Shown: piece by piece, positions 48,261 through 57,812 of the stretch
Position numbering within the stretch: the stretch's first letter is position 1
Layout of the letters: each line of letters opens with the position of its first letter
DNA from: Halomonas sp. GT
GTDB lineage: Bacteria > Pseudomonadota > Gammaproteobacteria > Pseudomonadales > Halomonadaceae
Assembly (NCBI RefSeq): GCF_002082565.1
Contig: NZ_CP020562.1
Span: 3,658,001-3,722,000 of the forward strand
Reading direction: 5' to 3'
DNA: 64,000 bases
Notes under the pieces: generated by a model
Told to the model about the DNA's origin: nothing
The model's input: the letters and a program-made list of their open reading frames with translations, nothing else
The model's database searches: none
Program-made: the position numbers and the translations under genes

Positions 48261-48704
48261 TTAATTTCTAACCGTAATAACGGGACACTTTGCGGCATGA
48301 CTCACGTTGTGTGAAACACTTCCAACCATCACGCTCCCCAGATTGCTAAGACCTCGACTTCCCATTACGATAGCATCAACCCTACTAACATTTGCCTCCT
48401 CTAAAATCACGCTGGTGGGATCTCCGCTAACCAGCTTTCGCTCCACCTGATAAGCACCCGCTTGAGTGGCAAATTCGGCGGCTTTTTCTAACAACTTTTC
48501 TCCCGCTTTTTCAAGCTCTTCCAGGGTCGACTCAGGGTTTACACCCCCTAAGCCCCACACCATTGTCGTTTTATAACCAAGGACTTCAGGAACATGTAGC
48601 AAACACACCTTTGACGCTCCTTTATTGAGTAGACGGCATGCAATTTTAATGGCTTGCTTAGCATGTTCAGAACCATCAACCGGCACCAAAATTGAATCAA
48701 ACAC
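48261..48704 (-). CDS. Universal stress protein UspA family
   Basis: 147 residues from a GTG at 48704, giving FDSILVPVDGSEHAKQAI right after the start. The nucleotide-binding motif is MGSRGLSNLGSVMVGSVSHN and the end is CPVITVRN. The upstream ATG at 48719 gives five extra residues (MEYYV). The GTG is preferred because GGAG lies 9 bases before it and UspA proteins usually begin just before F-x-x-I-L-V. It is a single-domain Usp, likely ATP-binding. It is divergent from the benM-like gene. Confidence 0.88.
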   Translation of the reverse strand: MFDSILVPVDGSEHAKQAIKIACRLLNKGASKVCLLHVPEVLGYKTTMVWGLGGVNPESTLEELEKAGEKLLEKAAEFATQAGAYQVERKLVSGDPTSVILEEANVSRVDAIVMGSRGLSNLGSVMVGSVSHNVSHAAKCPVITVRN

Positions 48705-48784
48705 GACGTAATACTCCATTAATTTTTATAAATAGACAAAAGTCTTGGATAAATGCCGACAATGCAATGCTTTGAAGGGCGTCA

Positions 48785-48818
48785 ATACATCATGTGGTAT
48801 CATATTCAGATAACCACA
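48785..48818. promoter_or_regulatory. Candidate LysR operator upstream of benM
   Basis: ATAC at 48785 is followed after eight bases by GTAT at 48797, one base wider than the BenM/CatM consensus ATAC-N7-GTAT. It overlaps an imperfect inverted repeat TGTGGTATC ... GATAACCACA (48793-48818). It lies about 165 bases before benM and 85 before uspA, so it could serve either. Confidence 0.4.
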
Positions 48819-48978
48819 CACACTAAAATGCTCTATTTATGCAGTGCTCATCTCACTGTATAGGATATAACGACACAACCTATTGCTAGTCACCATTTTA
48901 AATCTCTGTCTCATTTTGCTAGTCAAACCACAATAAAACGACTATTGATTAAGTTACTGTCCATACCCAGGAGGTATT

Positions 48979-49881
48979 ATGGAACTGCGTCACTTACGCT
49001 ACTTCTGCGTCGTCGCTGAAGAGCTGAACCTCACCTGTGCCGCGGAACGCCTGCACATGTCGCAGCCTCCTTTATCTCGCCAAATTAAACAGCTAGAGCA
49101 AGAAGTCGGCACTGAGCTTTTTAAACGCAGTTCCCGTGGATTACGCTTAACCCCCGCCGGTATTTTTTTTCAGCAACATGCACTGCAAATATTAGAAAAA
49201 GTGGAAGTTACTATTGACGCCACGAGGCGGATGGCGCGCAGCCAACGGACTCTTTTCGGCGTAGGTTTTGTTCCTTCTGTGTTTTACGGGCAGCTCCCGA
49301 TGCTGGTTCGTGATCTACGAAAGCGAGATAATATCGAGCTATCACTTTCAGAAATGACAACAATTCAGCAAATACAAGCACTTAAAGCAGGGCGCATTGA
49401 TATTGGCTTTGGAAGGCTACGCATTGATGATCCTGATGTTGAGCAAGAGATCCTGTTTAACGAGCCTTTAATAGCAGCACTCCCAACGGGCCACCCTTTA
49501 GAAGGCTCGTCGCCTACCTGTGAAGAGTTGGCTCGCTACCCACTGATTATTTTTCCTGCAAAGCCTCGCCCTAGTATGGCTGATGTGGTGCTGGGTATAT
49601 TTCGTCGTCAGCGGTTAAAAATCGATGTCGTGCAAGAAGCCAATGAGCTGCAAACGGCGCTGAGCCTCGTAGCCTCGGGGATTGGTATTACGTTAGTGCC
49701 TGAACAGGTTAAACGGGTTCAACGTGAAGGTGTTTCTTACGTAACGCTTGCCGATAAAACCATCACGATCCCCGTTGTATGTAGCCGCCGAGGGGGCGAC
49801 AAACCATCACCCATCATGGAAGAGGCAAACGCAATTCTAAAGGTGCTGGTGGACAATCGTCGCTCAGGGCGTTACCCCTAA
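48979..49881 (+). CDS. benM: LysR-family regulator BenM/CatM-like
   Basis: 300 residues. It begins MELRHLRYFCVVAEELNLTC, followed by the helix-turn-helix AERLHMSQPPLSRQIKQLE. The effector domain has GFVPSVFYGQLP and ALKAGRIDIGFGRLRI, features of the BenM/CatM/CatR group that respond to cis,cis-muconate and benzoate. An AGGAGG site precedes the ATG. It converges with benE at the far end of the ben/cat array, while the best operator is 8 kb away upstream of catB. Confidence 0.85.
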   Translation: MELRHLRYFCVVAEELNLTCAAERLHMSQPPLSRQIKQLEQEVGTELFKRSSRGLRLTPAGIFFQQHALQILEKVEVTIDATRRMARSQRTLFGVGFVPSVFYGQLPMLVRDLRKRDNIELSLSEMTTIQQIQALKAGRIDIGFGRLRIDDPDVEQEILFNEPLIAALPTGHPLEGSSPTCEELARYPLIIFPAKPRPSMADVVLGIFRRQRLKIDVVQEANELQTALSLVASGIGITLVPEQVKRVQREGVSYVTLADKTITIPVVCSRRGGDKPSPIMEEANAILKVLVDNRRSGRYP

Positions 49882-49947
49882 TTGACTAAACCTAATCAAC
49901 TAAAGAGGTACATTGAATCGCAAACTGCATGCCCAAATGCAAAAAAA

Positions 49948-49974
49948 TCCCGCTTTGCGAAAGCAATAACGGGA
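49948..49974 (-). terminator. Rho-independent terminator after benE
   Basis: On the minus strand, TCCCG pairs with CGGGA, with an inner TTGC/GCAA helix around a TTTC loop, followed by seven T residues. It lies about 60 bases after the benE stop and closes the cat-ben operon. Confidence 0.8.
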
Positions 49975-50034
49975 CAAGGAGAATATCGAGCAAAAAAGGC
50001 TAAAAAGGAACAACAAACAAGAAGTGACCGAGCT

Positions 50035-51279
50035 TTAGCCTGTCTTTTCCAACACGTTGCGAGCGAAGATAAACTCGAAGTCTTTTGTTTCAAAAACAGC
50101 TGAAACAATGACACCTAACACCAGCGCCCAGAACGTGGCACCAATCCCCAGAATTTGCAGGCCGGACGCTGCTATCAGAAAGGCAAACAACGCCCCTATT
50201 TCATGTTTTTTACCGGCAAAGGCAATCGACATTGAGGAGGTGATCACGCGCATCAGCGCAAGCCCGGCAATAATAGCGATAAAGTAGCGTGGCGTGGCCT
50301 CCAACAGGCTAACGACATAGCCGTAAAAAGGTGCTGCCACCACAAAGATGGCGCCGGCAACTACCGCCGCCACCCAGCGCTTGTCATGGGTACCTGCTTC
50401 AGGAGACGAGCAGATTCCGGTCATCGGCGCGGCAATGCAAGTGCTATGCAGGTTAAAAAACGCCGACACCATGGTGCCAAAGCCGCCCACGGCGGTAATG
50501 CCATTGGCAGGCACCTCTTTGTAGCCCATCCCTTTCACCAAGCCTACGCCCGCCGGGGTTTCCATCCCTACCAGAATAATTGCCAGTGGCAGGCCGTAAG
50601 TAAGAAAAGCATTTAGGGTGAACTGGGGAACAATAAACTCCGGAAAACGGATCGTCGCTTCGATGCCTGATAGGTCAACGCCTGTCGCTATCAGGTAAAG
50701 AATACCTGCGAGCATGGCAACAATCAGTGGGGGAACTTTGCGGAACAGCCGTGCGGAAATGAAAAAAGCCAGAAGCATAATCGAGGCGGGCACGATCGCG
50801 TTTTCCAGCGGGCGTACCATATTGAGTCCAAAGCTCAGCAGCATGCCTGCCACCATACCCATCACGATGGGCATGGGAATCAAGCGCATCACAATCCCCA
50901 TCACACCCGTTAGGCCTGCAACCAAGGCGATGGCTCCAGCAATCAGGCTAGCGCCTAATGCCGCCTCTAACCCAACCACCGGAATGACCGCAGCAAACAT
51001 TAGCGCCCCCGGGATGGAGTTGGCCATCGGTATTGGCAGCCGATAGTAAGCGGGCATAAACAAACCAAAAAGGCCGTTGATCATCAGGTAGCTGATCACC
51101 CAGATCATAATGAACGAAGAGTCTAGCCCAGCGGCAGTGCCCGCACTGATATGAACGACGCCAACGCTAAGGCCTAAAATACCGGCTACCAAACCAGTGC
51201 TGGCATTATCAACATTAAGATCACGCAGGAAATCACGAGGCGCGTGCCTGAGGCTAACGCCTTTCTCTATATGTTTCAC
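50035..51279 (-). CDS. benE: Benzoate/H+ symporter BenE
   Basis: 414 residues, about 12 membrane helices. Family markers are NVDNASTGLVAGILG near the N-terminus, MANSIPGALMFAAVIPVVG and NLHSTCIAAPMTGICSSPEAG. It imports benzoate. The frame stays open to 51405, but the GTG at 51279 (VKHIEKGVSLRH) has GGAG 7 bases upstream and is preferred. It is last in the cat-ben array, 58 bases after benD. Confidence 0.92.
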   Translation of the reverse strand: MKHIEKGVSLRHAPRDFLRDLNVDNASTGLVAGILGLSVGVVHISAGTAAGLDSSFIMIWVISYLMINGLFGLFMPAYYRLPIPMANSIPGALMFAAVIPVVGLEAALGASLIAGAIALVAGLTGVMGIVMRLIPMPIVMGMVAGMLLSFGLNMVRPLENAIVPASIMLLAFFISARLFRKVPPLIVAMLAGILYLIATGVDLSGIEATIRFPEFIVPQFTLNAFLTYGLPLAIILVGMETPAGVGLVKGMGYKEVPANGITAVGGFGTMVSAFFNLHSTCIAAPMTGICSSPEAGTHDKRWVAAVVAGAIFVVAAPFYGYVVSLLEATPRYFIAIIAGLALMRVITSSMSIAFAGKKHEIGALFAFLIAASGLQILGIGATFWALVLGVIVSAVFETKDFEFIFARNVLEKTG

Positions 51280-51337
51280 GGTGTAACTCCAGGGTATTGT
51301 TATGATTAGCGTTGAAGTGACTATAGCGATAGATGGG

Positions 51338-52138
51338 TTACCCGAGATCACCGCCTGCAACGGGTAATACGCTGCCAGTGATGTAGCTGGCGTCGTCAGA
51401 AGCAAGGAACAAAATAGGGGCGGTCATTTCATCTAACGTGCCATAACGCCCCATTAGGCAACTCTGCTTGGTTTGGTCAATGTGTGCTTGAAACCAAGCC
51501 TTTTCTGTATCGTTGGACGGTTCTGGTGTGCCCCGTGAAATACGCCGTGGCGGCGCTTCAGTGCCGCCAGGTGCTGTCGCAACAACGCGAATGCCATGCT
51601 CGGCGTACTCAAATGCCAGCGAAGCGGTCATCGCGTTAACACCGCCTTTCGCCGCCGAATAGGGGATGCGGTGTATGCCACGGGTGGCGGCGGAGGAGAC
51701 ATTAACAATCACGCCGCCGCCCTGCTCAACCATCGCTGGCAGCGCCGCACGGCAGCACCATAGCGTAGGCATTAGCGAGCGGTTGATTTCGGCGGCAATT
51801 TCCCCATCAGTAAATTCAGTGAACGGCTTAAAATTAATCGCACCGCCCACGTTATTGATTAAGATATCAATACGACCGAACTGATCACCCGCTACCTGCA
51901 TTGTTTGCTCGGCACCCGCCCATGTCTCTAGGTCCGTTTGCACACCAATAACCTGATGCCCCTGCCCGCTTAGCTGATCAACAACCTCGTGGATAAGGTT
52001 AGCGCGGTCTACCAAGACTAACCGCGCACCTTCCACAGCGGCTCGCTCAGCAAGGCGCCGCCCTATTCCCTGAGCTGCGCCGGTGATCACCATGACGCGA
52101 TCTTGAAAGCGTAATCGGTTAAGACGCTGGCTACTCAT
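51338..52138 (-). CDS. benD: Benzoate diol dehydrogenase BenD
   Basis: 266 residues of the short-chain dehydrogenase family. NAD-binding ITGAAQGIGRRLAERAA, NNVGG, then Ser/Tyr/Lys catalytic positions in NVSSAATRGIHRIPYSAAKGG. It oxidises 1,6-dihydroxycyclohexa-2,4-diene-1-carboxylate to catechol with loss of CO2. The ATG overlaps the benC stop by four bases. Confidence 0.93.
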   Translation of the reverse strand: MSSQRLNRLRFQDRVMVITGAAQGIGRRLAERAAVEGARLVLVDRANLIHEVVDQLSGQGHQVIGVQTDLETWAGAEQTMQVAGDQFGRIDILINNVGGAINFKPFTEFTDGEIAAEINRSLMPTLWCCRAALPAMVEQGGGVIVNVSSAATRGIHRIPYSAAKGGVNAMTASLAFEYAEHGIRVVATAPGGTEAPPRRISRGTPEPSNDTEKAWFQAHIDQTKQSCLMGRYGTLDEMTAPILFLASDDASYITGSVLPVAGGDLG

Positions 52139-53160
52139 GCGCGCTCTCCCACTTGATTCGGGGTGAACTTCTCGTAGTGGAAGCTCTGCGGCGTAATGCC
52201 TTCAGCATCAAAATGTTTAAGCACCGCATCCACCATGGGAGGCGGACCGCAAAGGTAGACATCGATATCACCATCATGCAGGACGCCCGCATCCATGTGG
52301 TGCGTCACATACCCCTTCCGCGGATGCTCGCTGGCGTCGTCAACCACGACCGTTGAGTAGCTAAAATTCGGCAACGCTTCCTTAAAAGCATCGAGCGCAT
52401 CGGTTTTAACTAGGTGATCATCTTTATTGACGCCATAGATCATGTGGATTGGTGTGTCGCAGTTTTTATCTATCAACTGTGCCAGCATCGATAAAAACGG
52501 CGCTAACCCAGTGCCACCTGCCAACATCAGCACCGGACGGGACACCTCGCGCAGATAGAAACTACCCAGTGGGCCGGTCAGCATAAGTCGGTCTCCTACG
52601 GCTGCCCGTTCGGTTAAATAACCGCTCATCACCCCGTTAGGAATATTGCGAATAAGGAAAGCCGCCCGTTTACCGCCAGGCAATGAGCTAAACGAGTAGG
52701 AGCGATGCACCTCGGTGCCCGGTACATCAATATGAACATATTGACCGGGCAGGAACGTCAGCCCGTCTGAGCCATCCAGATCAACGATAAGTTCAATGCT
52801 ATCTTCAGAGAGCATTTCGACTGCTGCGACTGTACCCTCAACGTTGCCTACCTGGGTTTTACATAGCGTCGAGGCTACTGGCACTTGAATAACGCAGTCC
52901 GTAGAAGGCACCATTTGGCATGTCAGCACCTGTCCTTCAGCCACTTCCTCGTCTGAAAGTGCTTCCTCTAGGTACTCGTCGCCCATGTCGAATTCGCCCT
53001 GCTCGCAGTGACCTTTGCAAGTGCCACAGACGCCATCAGAGCAGTCCATCGGCAGGTTAACTTTTTGCCGATAAGCGGCGTCAAGAACGGTTTCCCCTTC
53101 TTTACAGCCAATAAAACGGGTCACCCCGTCTTCAAAGTTGAGGGCAATGGTATAGCTCAT
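52135..53160 (-). CDS. benC: Benzoate 1,2-dioxygenase reductase BenC
   Basis: 341 residues. The plant-type 2Fe-2S ferredoxin domain has Cys40, Cys45, Cys48 and Cys81 (CSDGVCGTC ... LTCQM). Then the FAD domain (HRSYSFSSLPG) and the NAD-binding domain (MLAGGTGLAPFLSML, YLCGPPPMVDA). It passes electrons from NADH to the BenAB oxygenase. The gene lies 24 bases after benB and overlaps benD. Confidence 0.94.
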   Translation of the reverse strand: MSYTIALNFEDGVTRFIGCKEGETVLDAAYRQKVNLPMDCSDGVCGTCKGHCEQGEFDMGDEYLEEALSDEEVAEGQVLTCQMVPSTDCVIQVPVASTLCKTQVGNVEGTVAAVEMLSEDSIELIVDLDGSDGLTFLPGQYVHIDVPGTEVHRSYSFSSLPGGKRAAFLIRNIPNGVMSGYLTERAAVGDRLMLTGPLGSFYLREVSRPVLMLAGGTGLAPFLSMLAQLIDKNCDTPIHMIYGVNKDDHLVKTDALDAFKEALPNFSYSTVVVDDASEHPRKGYVTHHMDAGVLHDGDIDVYLCGPPPMVDAVLKHFDAEGITPQSFHYEKFTPNQVGERA

Positions 53161-53184
53161 GATTGAAACTCCTCCCGCATCAGG

Positions 53185-53673
53185 TCAAATGTGGTAAACG
53201 TCGATGACCTGCTGGATATAGTCGTTGTTCAGTTGAACGACTTTTCTTGTGATTAGCGGTGTCTCGCCCGAGACATCCAGGGTATAAAATGACGCTCCGA
53301 AAAAGCTGTCTGACTGCTTGTAACGGTGGCTAAGCGTGTGCCAGTTAAAGCGCAGCTCAACCTTATCGCCCTCTTGGGAGAGTACTTCGAGGTTGCTAAT
53401 TTGGTGGGTGGTGCGTGGCTCCGGTGTGCTTGCACCGCTGCGCTCGGTCTTAATCCGATAAACCCGGTCTTCCAACCCTTCGCGATTGGCGTAGTAGATC
53501 AGTGAAATTTCACTGTGCGGGTCACGGGTCAGTTGATCGTCGTCATCCCAAGCGGGCATCCAAAACTCAACGTCTTGGTGGTAGCAAGCCAGCCATTCGT
53601 CCCACTCGCGGTCGTCCAATAAACGGGCTTCGCGGTACAGGAAGGATTGAATGTCGTAATAGGTAATGCTCAT
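53185..53673 (-). CDS. benB: Benzoate 1,2-dioxygenase small subunit BenB
   Basis: 162 residues of the ring-hydroxylating dioxygenase beta-subunit family: SFLYREARLLDDREWDEWLA, EFWMPAWDDDDQ and YYANREGLEDRVYRI. The start at 53673 (MSITYYDI) has a GGGGAG site; the frame extends seven residues further upstream. It forms the hexameric oxygenase with BenA. Confidence 0.93.
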   Translation of the reverse strand: MSITYYDIQSFLYREARLLDDREWDEWLACYHQDVEFWMPAWDDDDQLTRDPHSEISLIYYANREGLEDRVYRIKTERSGASTPEPRTTHQISNLEVLSQEGDKVELRFNWHTLSHRYKQSDSFFGASFYTLDVSGETPLITRKVVQLNNDYIQQVIDVYHI

Positions 53674-53717
53674 AGTGGTTTCTCCCCTGGTCACTCGGCG
53701 CCTAGGTGTTTAAACGC

Positions 53718-55085
53718 TTAGGCGGATGCGGTAGCGATGAACTGGCTGCGCTCTTTATCGATCGCGCGCAACATTTCCTCGACCCAGTGTTTGTGGTGCA
53801 ACACATAGAGGCCTTCATCTTCGGGAGAAGCGCCACTCAGCAGAGGTTTCATATCGATTGCTTGGGCATTTTCGTCAGCCCCTTCGATCCACTGTTTAGC
53901 GCCGCGAGAGAGGTCATTCCATTCCGCTAACGCACCGTTGTAGCCTTCTTGGCAAGCGCGGAACTCTTCAAGATCATCCGGAGTGCCCATACCAGAGACA
54001 TTAAAGAAGTCTTCATACTGGCGGATGCGCACGGCGCGGTTTTCAGCCGACTCACCCTTAGGCGCAAAGCAGTAAATAGTGACTTCTGTTTTGTTCACAT
54101 CAATAGGACGCAACACGCGAATTTGCGTGGAGAATTGATCCATCAAGTAGGCGTTAGGGTAGAGACAAAGATTGCGCGTTTGATTCACGATTGAATCGGC
54201 TCTAGCGTCCCCCAGTTGCTCCCGGATCCGCTCTTTTTGCTGATAGACCGGACGCACTTCAGGGTTAAGCAGACGTGTCCACAGCATCATGTGGCCATTT
54301 TCGTAAGAGTAAAAACCGCCTTTACTCTTAGACCAGCCATCAGCGTCAACCGCTTTGGTACCGCCAGCATCGTAGTTACGACGCTCCATGGTGGAGGCAT
54401 AGTTCCAGTGCACTGAGCTGACGTGGTAGCCATCAGCACCGTTTTCAGCCTGGAGTTTCCAGTTGCCTGAGTAGGTGTAAGAGGACGTGCCACGTAGAAT
54501 TTCCAAACCTTCCGGTGCTTGATCTACGATATTATCGATAACCTTGGTGGTTTCGCCCAGGTGCTGCTCAAGGGGCTGAACATCCGCACTCAAACTGCCG
54601 AACAGGAAGCCTTTGTAGTTTTCAAAACGTGGCAGCCGCTTCAGATCATGTGAACCATCTTCTTTGAAAGAATCGGGGTAGGCACCGACTTTCTCATTTT
54701 TAGCTTTCAGTAACTTGCCGTCGTTCTTGAACGTCCAACCATGGAACGGACAGGTAAAGGTGCCTTTATTACCGCGCTTGCGGCGACATAGCGTCGCGCC
54801 ACGGTGAGCACAGGCATTAATCACCCCATGTAACTCGCCCTGTTTGTCGCGAGTGATTATTACCGGCTGGCGGCCCATGGTCACGGTCATGTAGTCGCCC
54901 GGATCAGCGATTTGACTTTCGTGGGCCAAGAACAGCCAGTTGCCTTCAAAGATATGCTTTAGCTCAAGTTCAAAGAACTCAGGGTCAGTAAACATGCTGC
55001 GATGGCAGCGAAAAACACCTTTCTCTGGTTCGTCTTGTACAGCACCGCGCACGCGGGCTTCGAGCTGATCAAGTTTCGTGGTCAT
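53718..55085 (-). CDS. benA: Benzoate 1,2-dioxygenase large subunit BenA
   Basis: 455 residues. The Rieske cluster ligands are Cys92, His94, Cys112 and His115 (CAHRG ... CPFHGW). The mononuclear iron site lies in [16 protein letters not shown], with two His and a preceding Asp. It dioxygenates benzoate to the cis-diol. The start at 55085 ([11 protein letters not shown]) has AGGAGAGAG upstream. The frame stays open to 55283 but that portion overlaps catA and is not coding for BenA. It lies 73 bases after catA. Confidence 0.95.
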   Translation of the reverse strand: MTTKLDQLEARVRGAVQDEPEKGVFRCHRSMFTDPEFFELELKHIFEGNWLFLAHESQIADPGDYMTVTMGRQPVIITRDKQGELHGVINACAHRGATLCRRKRGNKGTFTCPFHGWTFKNDGKLLKAKNEKVGAYPDSFKEDGSHDLKRLPRFENYKGFLFGSLSADVQPLEQHLGETTKVIDNIVDQAPEGLEILRGTSSYTYSGNWKLQAENGADGYHVSSVHWNYASTMERRNYDAGGTKAVDADGWSKSKGGFYSYENGHMMLWTRLLNPEVRPVYQQKERIREQLGDARADSIVNQTRNLCLYPNAYLMDQFSTQIRVLRPIDVNKTEVTIYCFAPKGESAENRAVRIRQYEDFFNVSGMGTPDDLEEFRACQEGYNGALAEWNDLSRGAKQWIEGADENAQAIDMKPLLSGASPEDEGLYVLHHKHWVEEMLRAIDKERSQFIATASA

Positions 55086-55119
55086 GATCTCTCTCCTGGT
55101 CGTTATCAGTCTTATCGCA

Positions 55120-55141
55120 GCGGGCCTAAAGGCTGGCCCGC
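55120..55141 (-). other. Hairpin between catA and benA
   Basis: GCGGGCC / GGCCCGC with an eight-base loop lies in the 73-base catA-benA gap. No T-run follows on the minus strand, so it more likely affects mRNA processing or stability than ends transcription. Confidence 0.5.
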
Positions 55142-55158
55142 GTTCATCAGGATGGGGG

Positions 55159-56133
55159 CTATACCTTGGCGGTACCGGCCAACTGACTGGCTTGATCAGC
55201 GTCGTTTTCTTTAGCGCGTGGGCGGGCGTGCCGTGTTTGCAGCTCGGCGGCGTCGGTCTTGTGGAGCTCAATGTCGAACACAACTTCTGAGAACGGGCCG
55301 TCCAGCTCGCGCTGGGCGATGGCGTTTTTATCGTCGATCTTGTTCGCGGGAACCACTAGCTCTTCACGCGTGGCGAAAGCGAAGTCATCAAAGGTGTAGG
55401 GATCACCAGCGAGATTGATCTGAGTAGTCAGGTGCTGATGGCCTGGTGCAGAGACAAAGTAATGGATATGAGCAGGACGCTCACCATGACGGCCGAGCGA
55501 CTTCAACACGATATCCGTCGGTGCGCCTTCGGGCACGCCATAGCCAGAAGGGATAATGCTACGCGCGGCATAACGTCCTTGTGTGTCGGTATAGATGGTG
55601 CGGCGCAGGTTGTACTGACTCTGCGTCTCATCAAAGAAGGAGTAGCCGCCCTTGGAGTTAGCGTGCCAGATTTCGACCTTAGCCCCCTTGACTGGCTGGC
55701 CGTCGACATCACGTACCTGGCCGGTTAACCACATGGTCTCACCATCTTTATCCTGGCCGTCGTCCATGCGCGCAAAACCTTCTTCTTCCGGAGCGCCAGC
55801 CACGTAAAGCGGCCCTTCTATAGTGCGCGGCGTGCCACCAGTTCGCTTGGCTTCAGCGTCGATGGCGTCTTGGCGCATATCAAGGAAGTGGTCAAAACCT
55901 AACCCAGGTGATAGCAAACCAAATTGCGTTTGGTGGCCTAAGGCGTTAAGCAGATTGACAGCAGCCCAGTACTCTTCTTCAGTGACGTTGAAATCGTCAA
56001 TCAGCTTGAACAGATCGGACACCAAGCGATGAACAATCTGTTTGGCGCGATCATTGCCACCCGTTTGGTCGACACCAGCAATGGTCTTTAAAAAGCTTTG
56101 TACGTCTGGTGTGTCAAAAATCTTCACGGTCAT
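55159..56133 (-). CDS. catA: Catechol 1,2-dioxygenase CatA
   Basis: 324 residues of the intradiol dioxygenase family. The iron ligands are a Tyr in [10 protein letters not shown], a second Tyr in the [10 protein letters not shown] region, and the His-x-His pair in RPAHIHYFV. An N-terminal helical dimerisation domain precedes the catalytic domain. It cleaves catechol to cis,cis-muconate. The length is slightly greater than the typical 300-311 residues because of a charged C-terminal tail ([14 protein letters not shown]). It is followed by benA and preceded by catC. Confidence 0.95.
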   Translation of the reverse strand: MTVKIFDTPDVQSFLKTIAGVDQTGGNDRAKQIVHRLVSDLFKLIDDFNVTEEEYWAAVNLLNALGHQTQFGLLSPGLGFDHFLDMRQDAIDAEAKRTGGTPRTIEGPLYVAGAPEEEGFARMDDGQDKDGETMWLTGQVRDVDGQPVKGAKVEIWHANSKGGYSFFDETQSQYNLRRTIYTDTQGRYAARSIIPSGYGVPEGAPTDIVLKSLGRHGERPAHIHYFVSAPGHQHLTTQINLAGDPYTFDDFAFATREELVVPANKIDDKNAIAQRELDGPFSEVVFDIELHKTDAAELQTRHARPRAKENDADQASQLAGTAKV

Positions 56134-56199
56134 GGTGACATCCTCAGTTTGTTATAGGCTATTGTTTTATCAATAAGAACTGGCGTATTACTTGGGTAA

Positions 56200-56490
56200 T
56201 CAGCGGTCGTCTTCATGTACGGAAGAGGGGTGACGACACAGCGGTTTGACGTTAATTTCCATATAAGGAAACAGCGGCAAATTGCTGATCAGTTCTTGCA
56301 GCTCAGCGTTGTCTTCCACATCAAAAATGCTGATATTCGAGTAGCTACCCGCCACCCGCCACAGGTGACGCCATTTGCCTTGGCGCTGTAGATTTTGGGC
56401 ATACGCCTTTTCAGTGGCCTTAATATCCGCTGCCTGCTCTGCTGGCATATCGGTCGGCAGCTTGACGGTCATCTCTACCTGAAACAGCAT
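56200..56490 (-). CDS. catC: Muconolactone delta-isomerase CatC
   Basis: 96 residues, normal for CatC. It starts MLFQVEMTVKLP and contains RQGKWRHLWRVAGSYSNISIFDV and NLPLFPYMEINVKPL. It converts muconolactone to 3-oxoadipate enol-lactone as a decamer. A GAGGAG site precedes the ATG. It lies between catB and catA. Confidence 0.95.
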   Translation of the reverse strand: MLFQVEMTVKLPTDMPAEQAADIKATEKAYAQNLQRQGKWRHLWRVAGSYSNISIFDVEDNAELQELISNLPLFPYMEINVKPLCRHPSSVHEDDR

Positions 56491-56592
56491 AAATTTCTCC
56501 TCTTCAGCCGCGCGCAGATGCCAACATCGACTGGCAAATTTTTACTTATGCGGCGTGTAGTTGCGACGGATAGTTGCGTGGCTTTAATCGGG

Positions 56593-57711
56593 TTACTGAC
56601 GTGAGTAGTAAGCCAATTTCTCTTCATCCAAGGTGATGCCCAACCCTGGTCCTTGGGTCAACGTCACCCCAAACTCGGTGTAGTTAAGTGGCTTAACGAC
56701 AATGTCGTCTTTAAGCAGCAGCGGCCCGAACATTTCAGTGCCCCACACCATTTCTGGCAGCGTGGCCCATGCGTGTAACGAAGCAGCCGTTCCAATGGTG
56801 CCCTCTAGCAGGGTGCCGCCGTATAAGCCCACGCCCGCGGCTTGTGCCACATGCGCCAACTCCAAAACGCCGTGGATTCCGCCGGATTTGGCAATCTTTA
56901 ATGCGAAGGCACCGCTGAAACCGCCGCTCACAAGATCGAGACCGTCGCGGGCATCTTGCACGGCTTCATCCGCCAACATCGGTACATTGAAACGGTTCGC
57001 TAAACGAATAAGCCCTGCATGCTCTCGGGCAGGAATAGGCTGCTCAATTAACTCGATCCCGGCATCCTGCAGCGCCTGGATACCGCGCACTGCGGTGGAT
57101 TCGTCCCACGCTTGGTTCACGTCAACGCGTACGCTGGCGCGATTACCTAATGCTTGCTTAATAGCAGCGACATGACCTACGTCTTGGGCGAGTGAATTAG
57201 CACCAATTTTCAATTTAAAATCGCAGTGTCGTCGCTGCTCTAAACGCAGCTGCGCTTCATCGATATCCTTAACGGTATCGCCGCTGGCAAGTGTCCAAAG
57301 CACAGGCAAATGTTCTTGCCGAGCACCGCCAAGCAATTCAGCAACACTTAAGCCCAAGCGCTTGCCTTGTGCATCCATGAGTGCCGTTTCCAACGCTGAC
57401 TTAGCAATCATGTTGCCGCGTGCATGGCGGTTCAGGCGGGAGCGCAGCTGGTGGATATTGCTAGATGGCTGGCCGATAAGAAGCGGCGCCAAATAGGTAT
57501 CGATATTGCGCTTAATGCTTTCTGGACTTTCTGGGCCGTAGGCCAAGCCACCAATAGTGGTGCCTTCACCAATGCCCTCAATACCATCAGAGTGGCGCAT
57601 GCGCACAATCACCATGGTTTGGCAGGCCATAGTGGTCATTGAGAGCTTATGCGGACGGATCGTCGGCAAATCGACTAACAGCGTCTCAATGTGTTGGATG
57701 ACGGTTGACAT
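56593..57711 (-). CDS. catB: Muconate cycloisomerase CatB
   Basis: 372 residues of the enolase superfamily. Catalytic lysines 166 and 168 (DFKLKIGA) and metal ligands in VRVDVNQAWDE, ELIEQPIP and MLADEAVQ are visible. It lactonises cis,cis-muconate to muconolactone. The ATG at 57711 has GGAG five bases upstream. It is first in the cat-ben array and downstream of an ATAC-N7-GTAT operator. Confidence 0.95.
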   Translation of the reverse strand: MSTVIQHIETLLVDLPTIRPHKLSMTTMACQTMVIVRMRHSDGIEGIGEGTTIGGLAYGPESPESIKRNIDTYLAPLLIGQPSSNIHQLRSRLNRHARGNMIAKSALETALMDAQGKRLGLSVAELLGGARQEHLPVLWTLASGDTVKDIDEAQLRLEQRRHCDFKLKIGANSLAQDVGHVAAIKQALGNRASVRVDVNQAWDESTAVRGIQALQDAGIELIEQPIPAREHAGLIRLANRFNVPMLADEAVQDARDGLDLVSGGFSGAFALKIAKSGGIHGVLELAHVAQAAGVGLYGGTLLEGTIGTAASLHAWATLPEMVWGTEMFGPLLLKDDIVVKPLNYTEFGVTLTQGPGLGITLDEEKLAYYSRQ

Positions 57712-57797
57712 GGCAGCTCCAGCGTCTGGCGTTGTTTAACTAGGGGCAGTTTGGTGGCCGCCAGTTGTTAAAACCAATATTGTTTGAGTGCCTTGCC

Positions 57798-57812
57798 ATA
57801 CCGAGAAGGTAT
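57798..57812. promoter_or_regulatory. CatM/BenM-type operator ATAC-N7-GTAT upstream of catB
   Basis: ATAC at 57798-57801 and GTAT at 57809-57812 are separated by exactly seven bases (CGAGAAG), matching the published BenM/CatM consensus. The site is 87 bases upstream of the catB start, a normal distance for a LysR recognition site. It supports muconate control of the whole minus-strand array. Confidence 0.7.
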
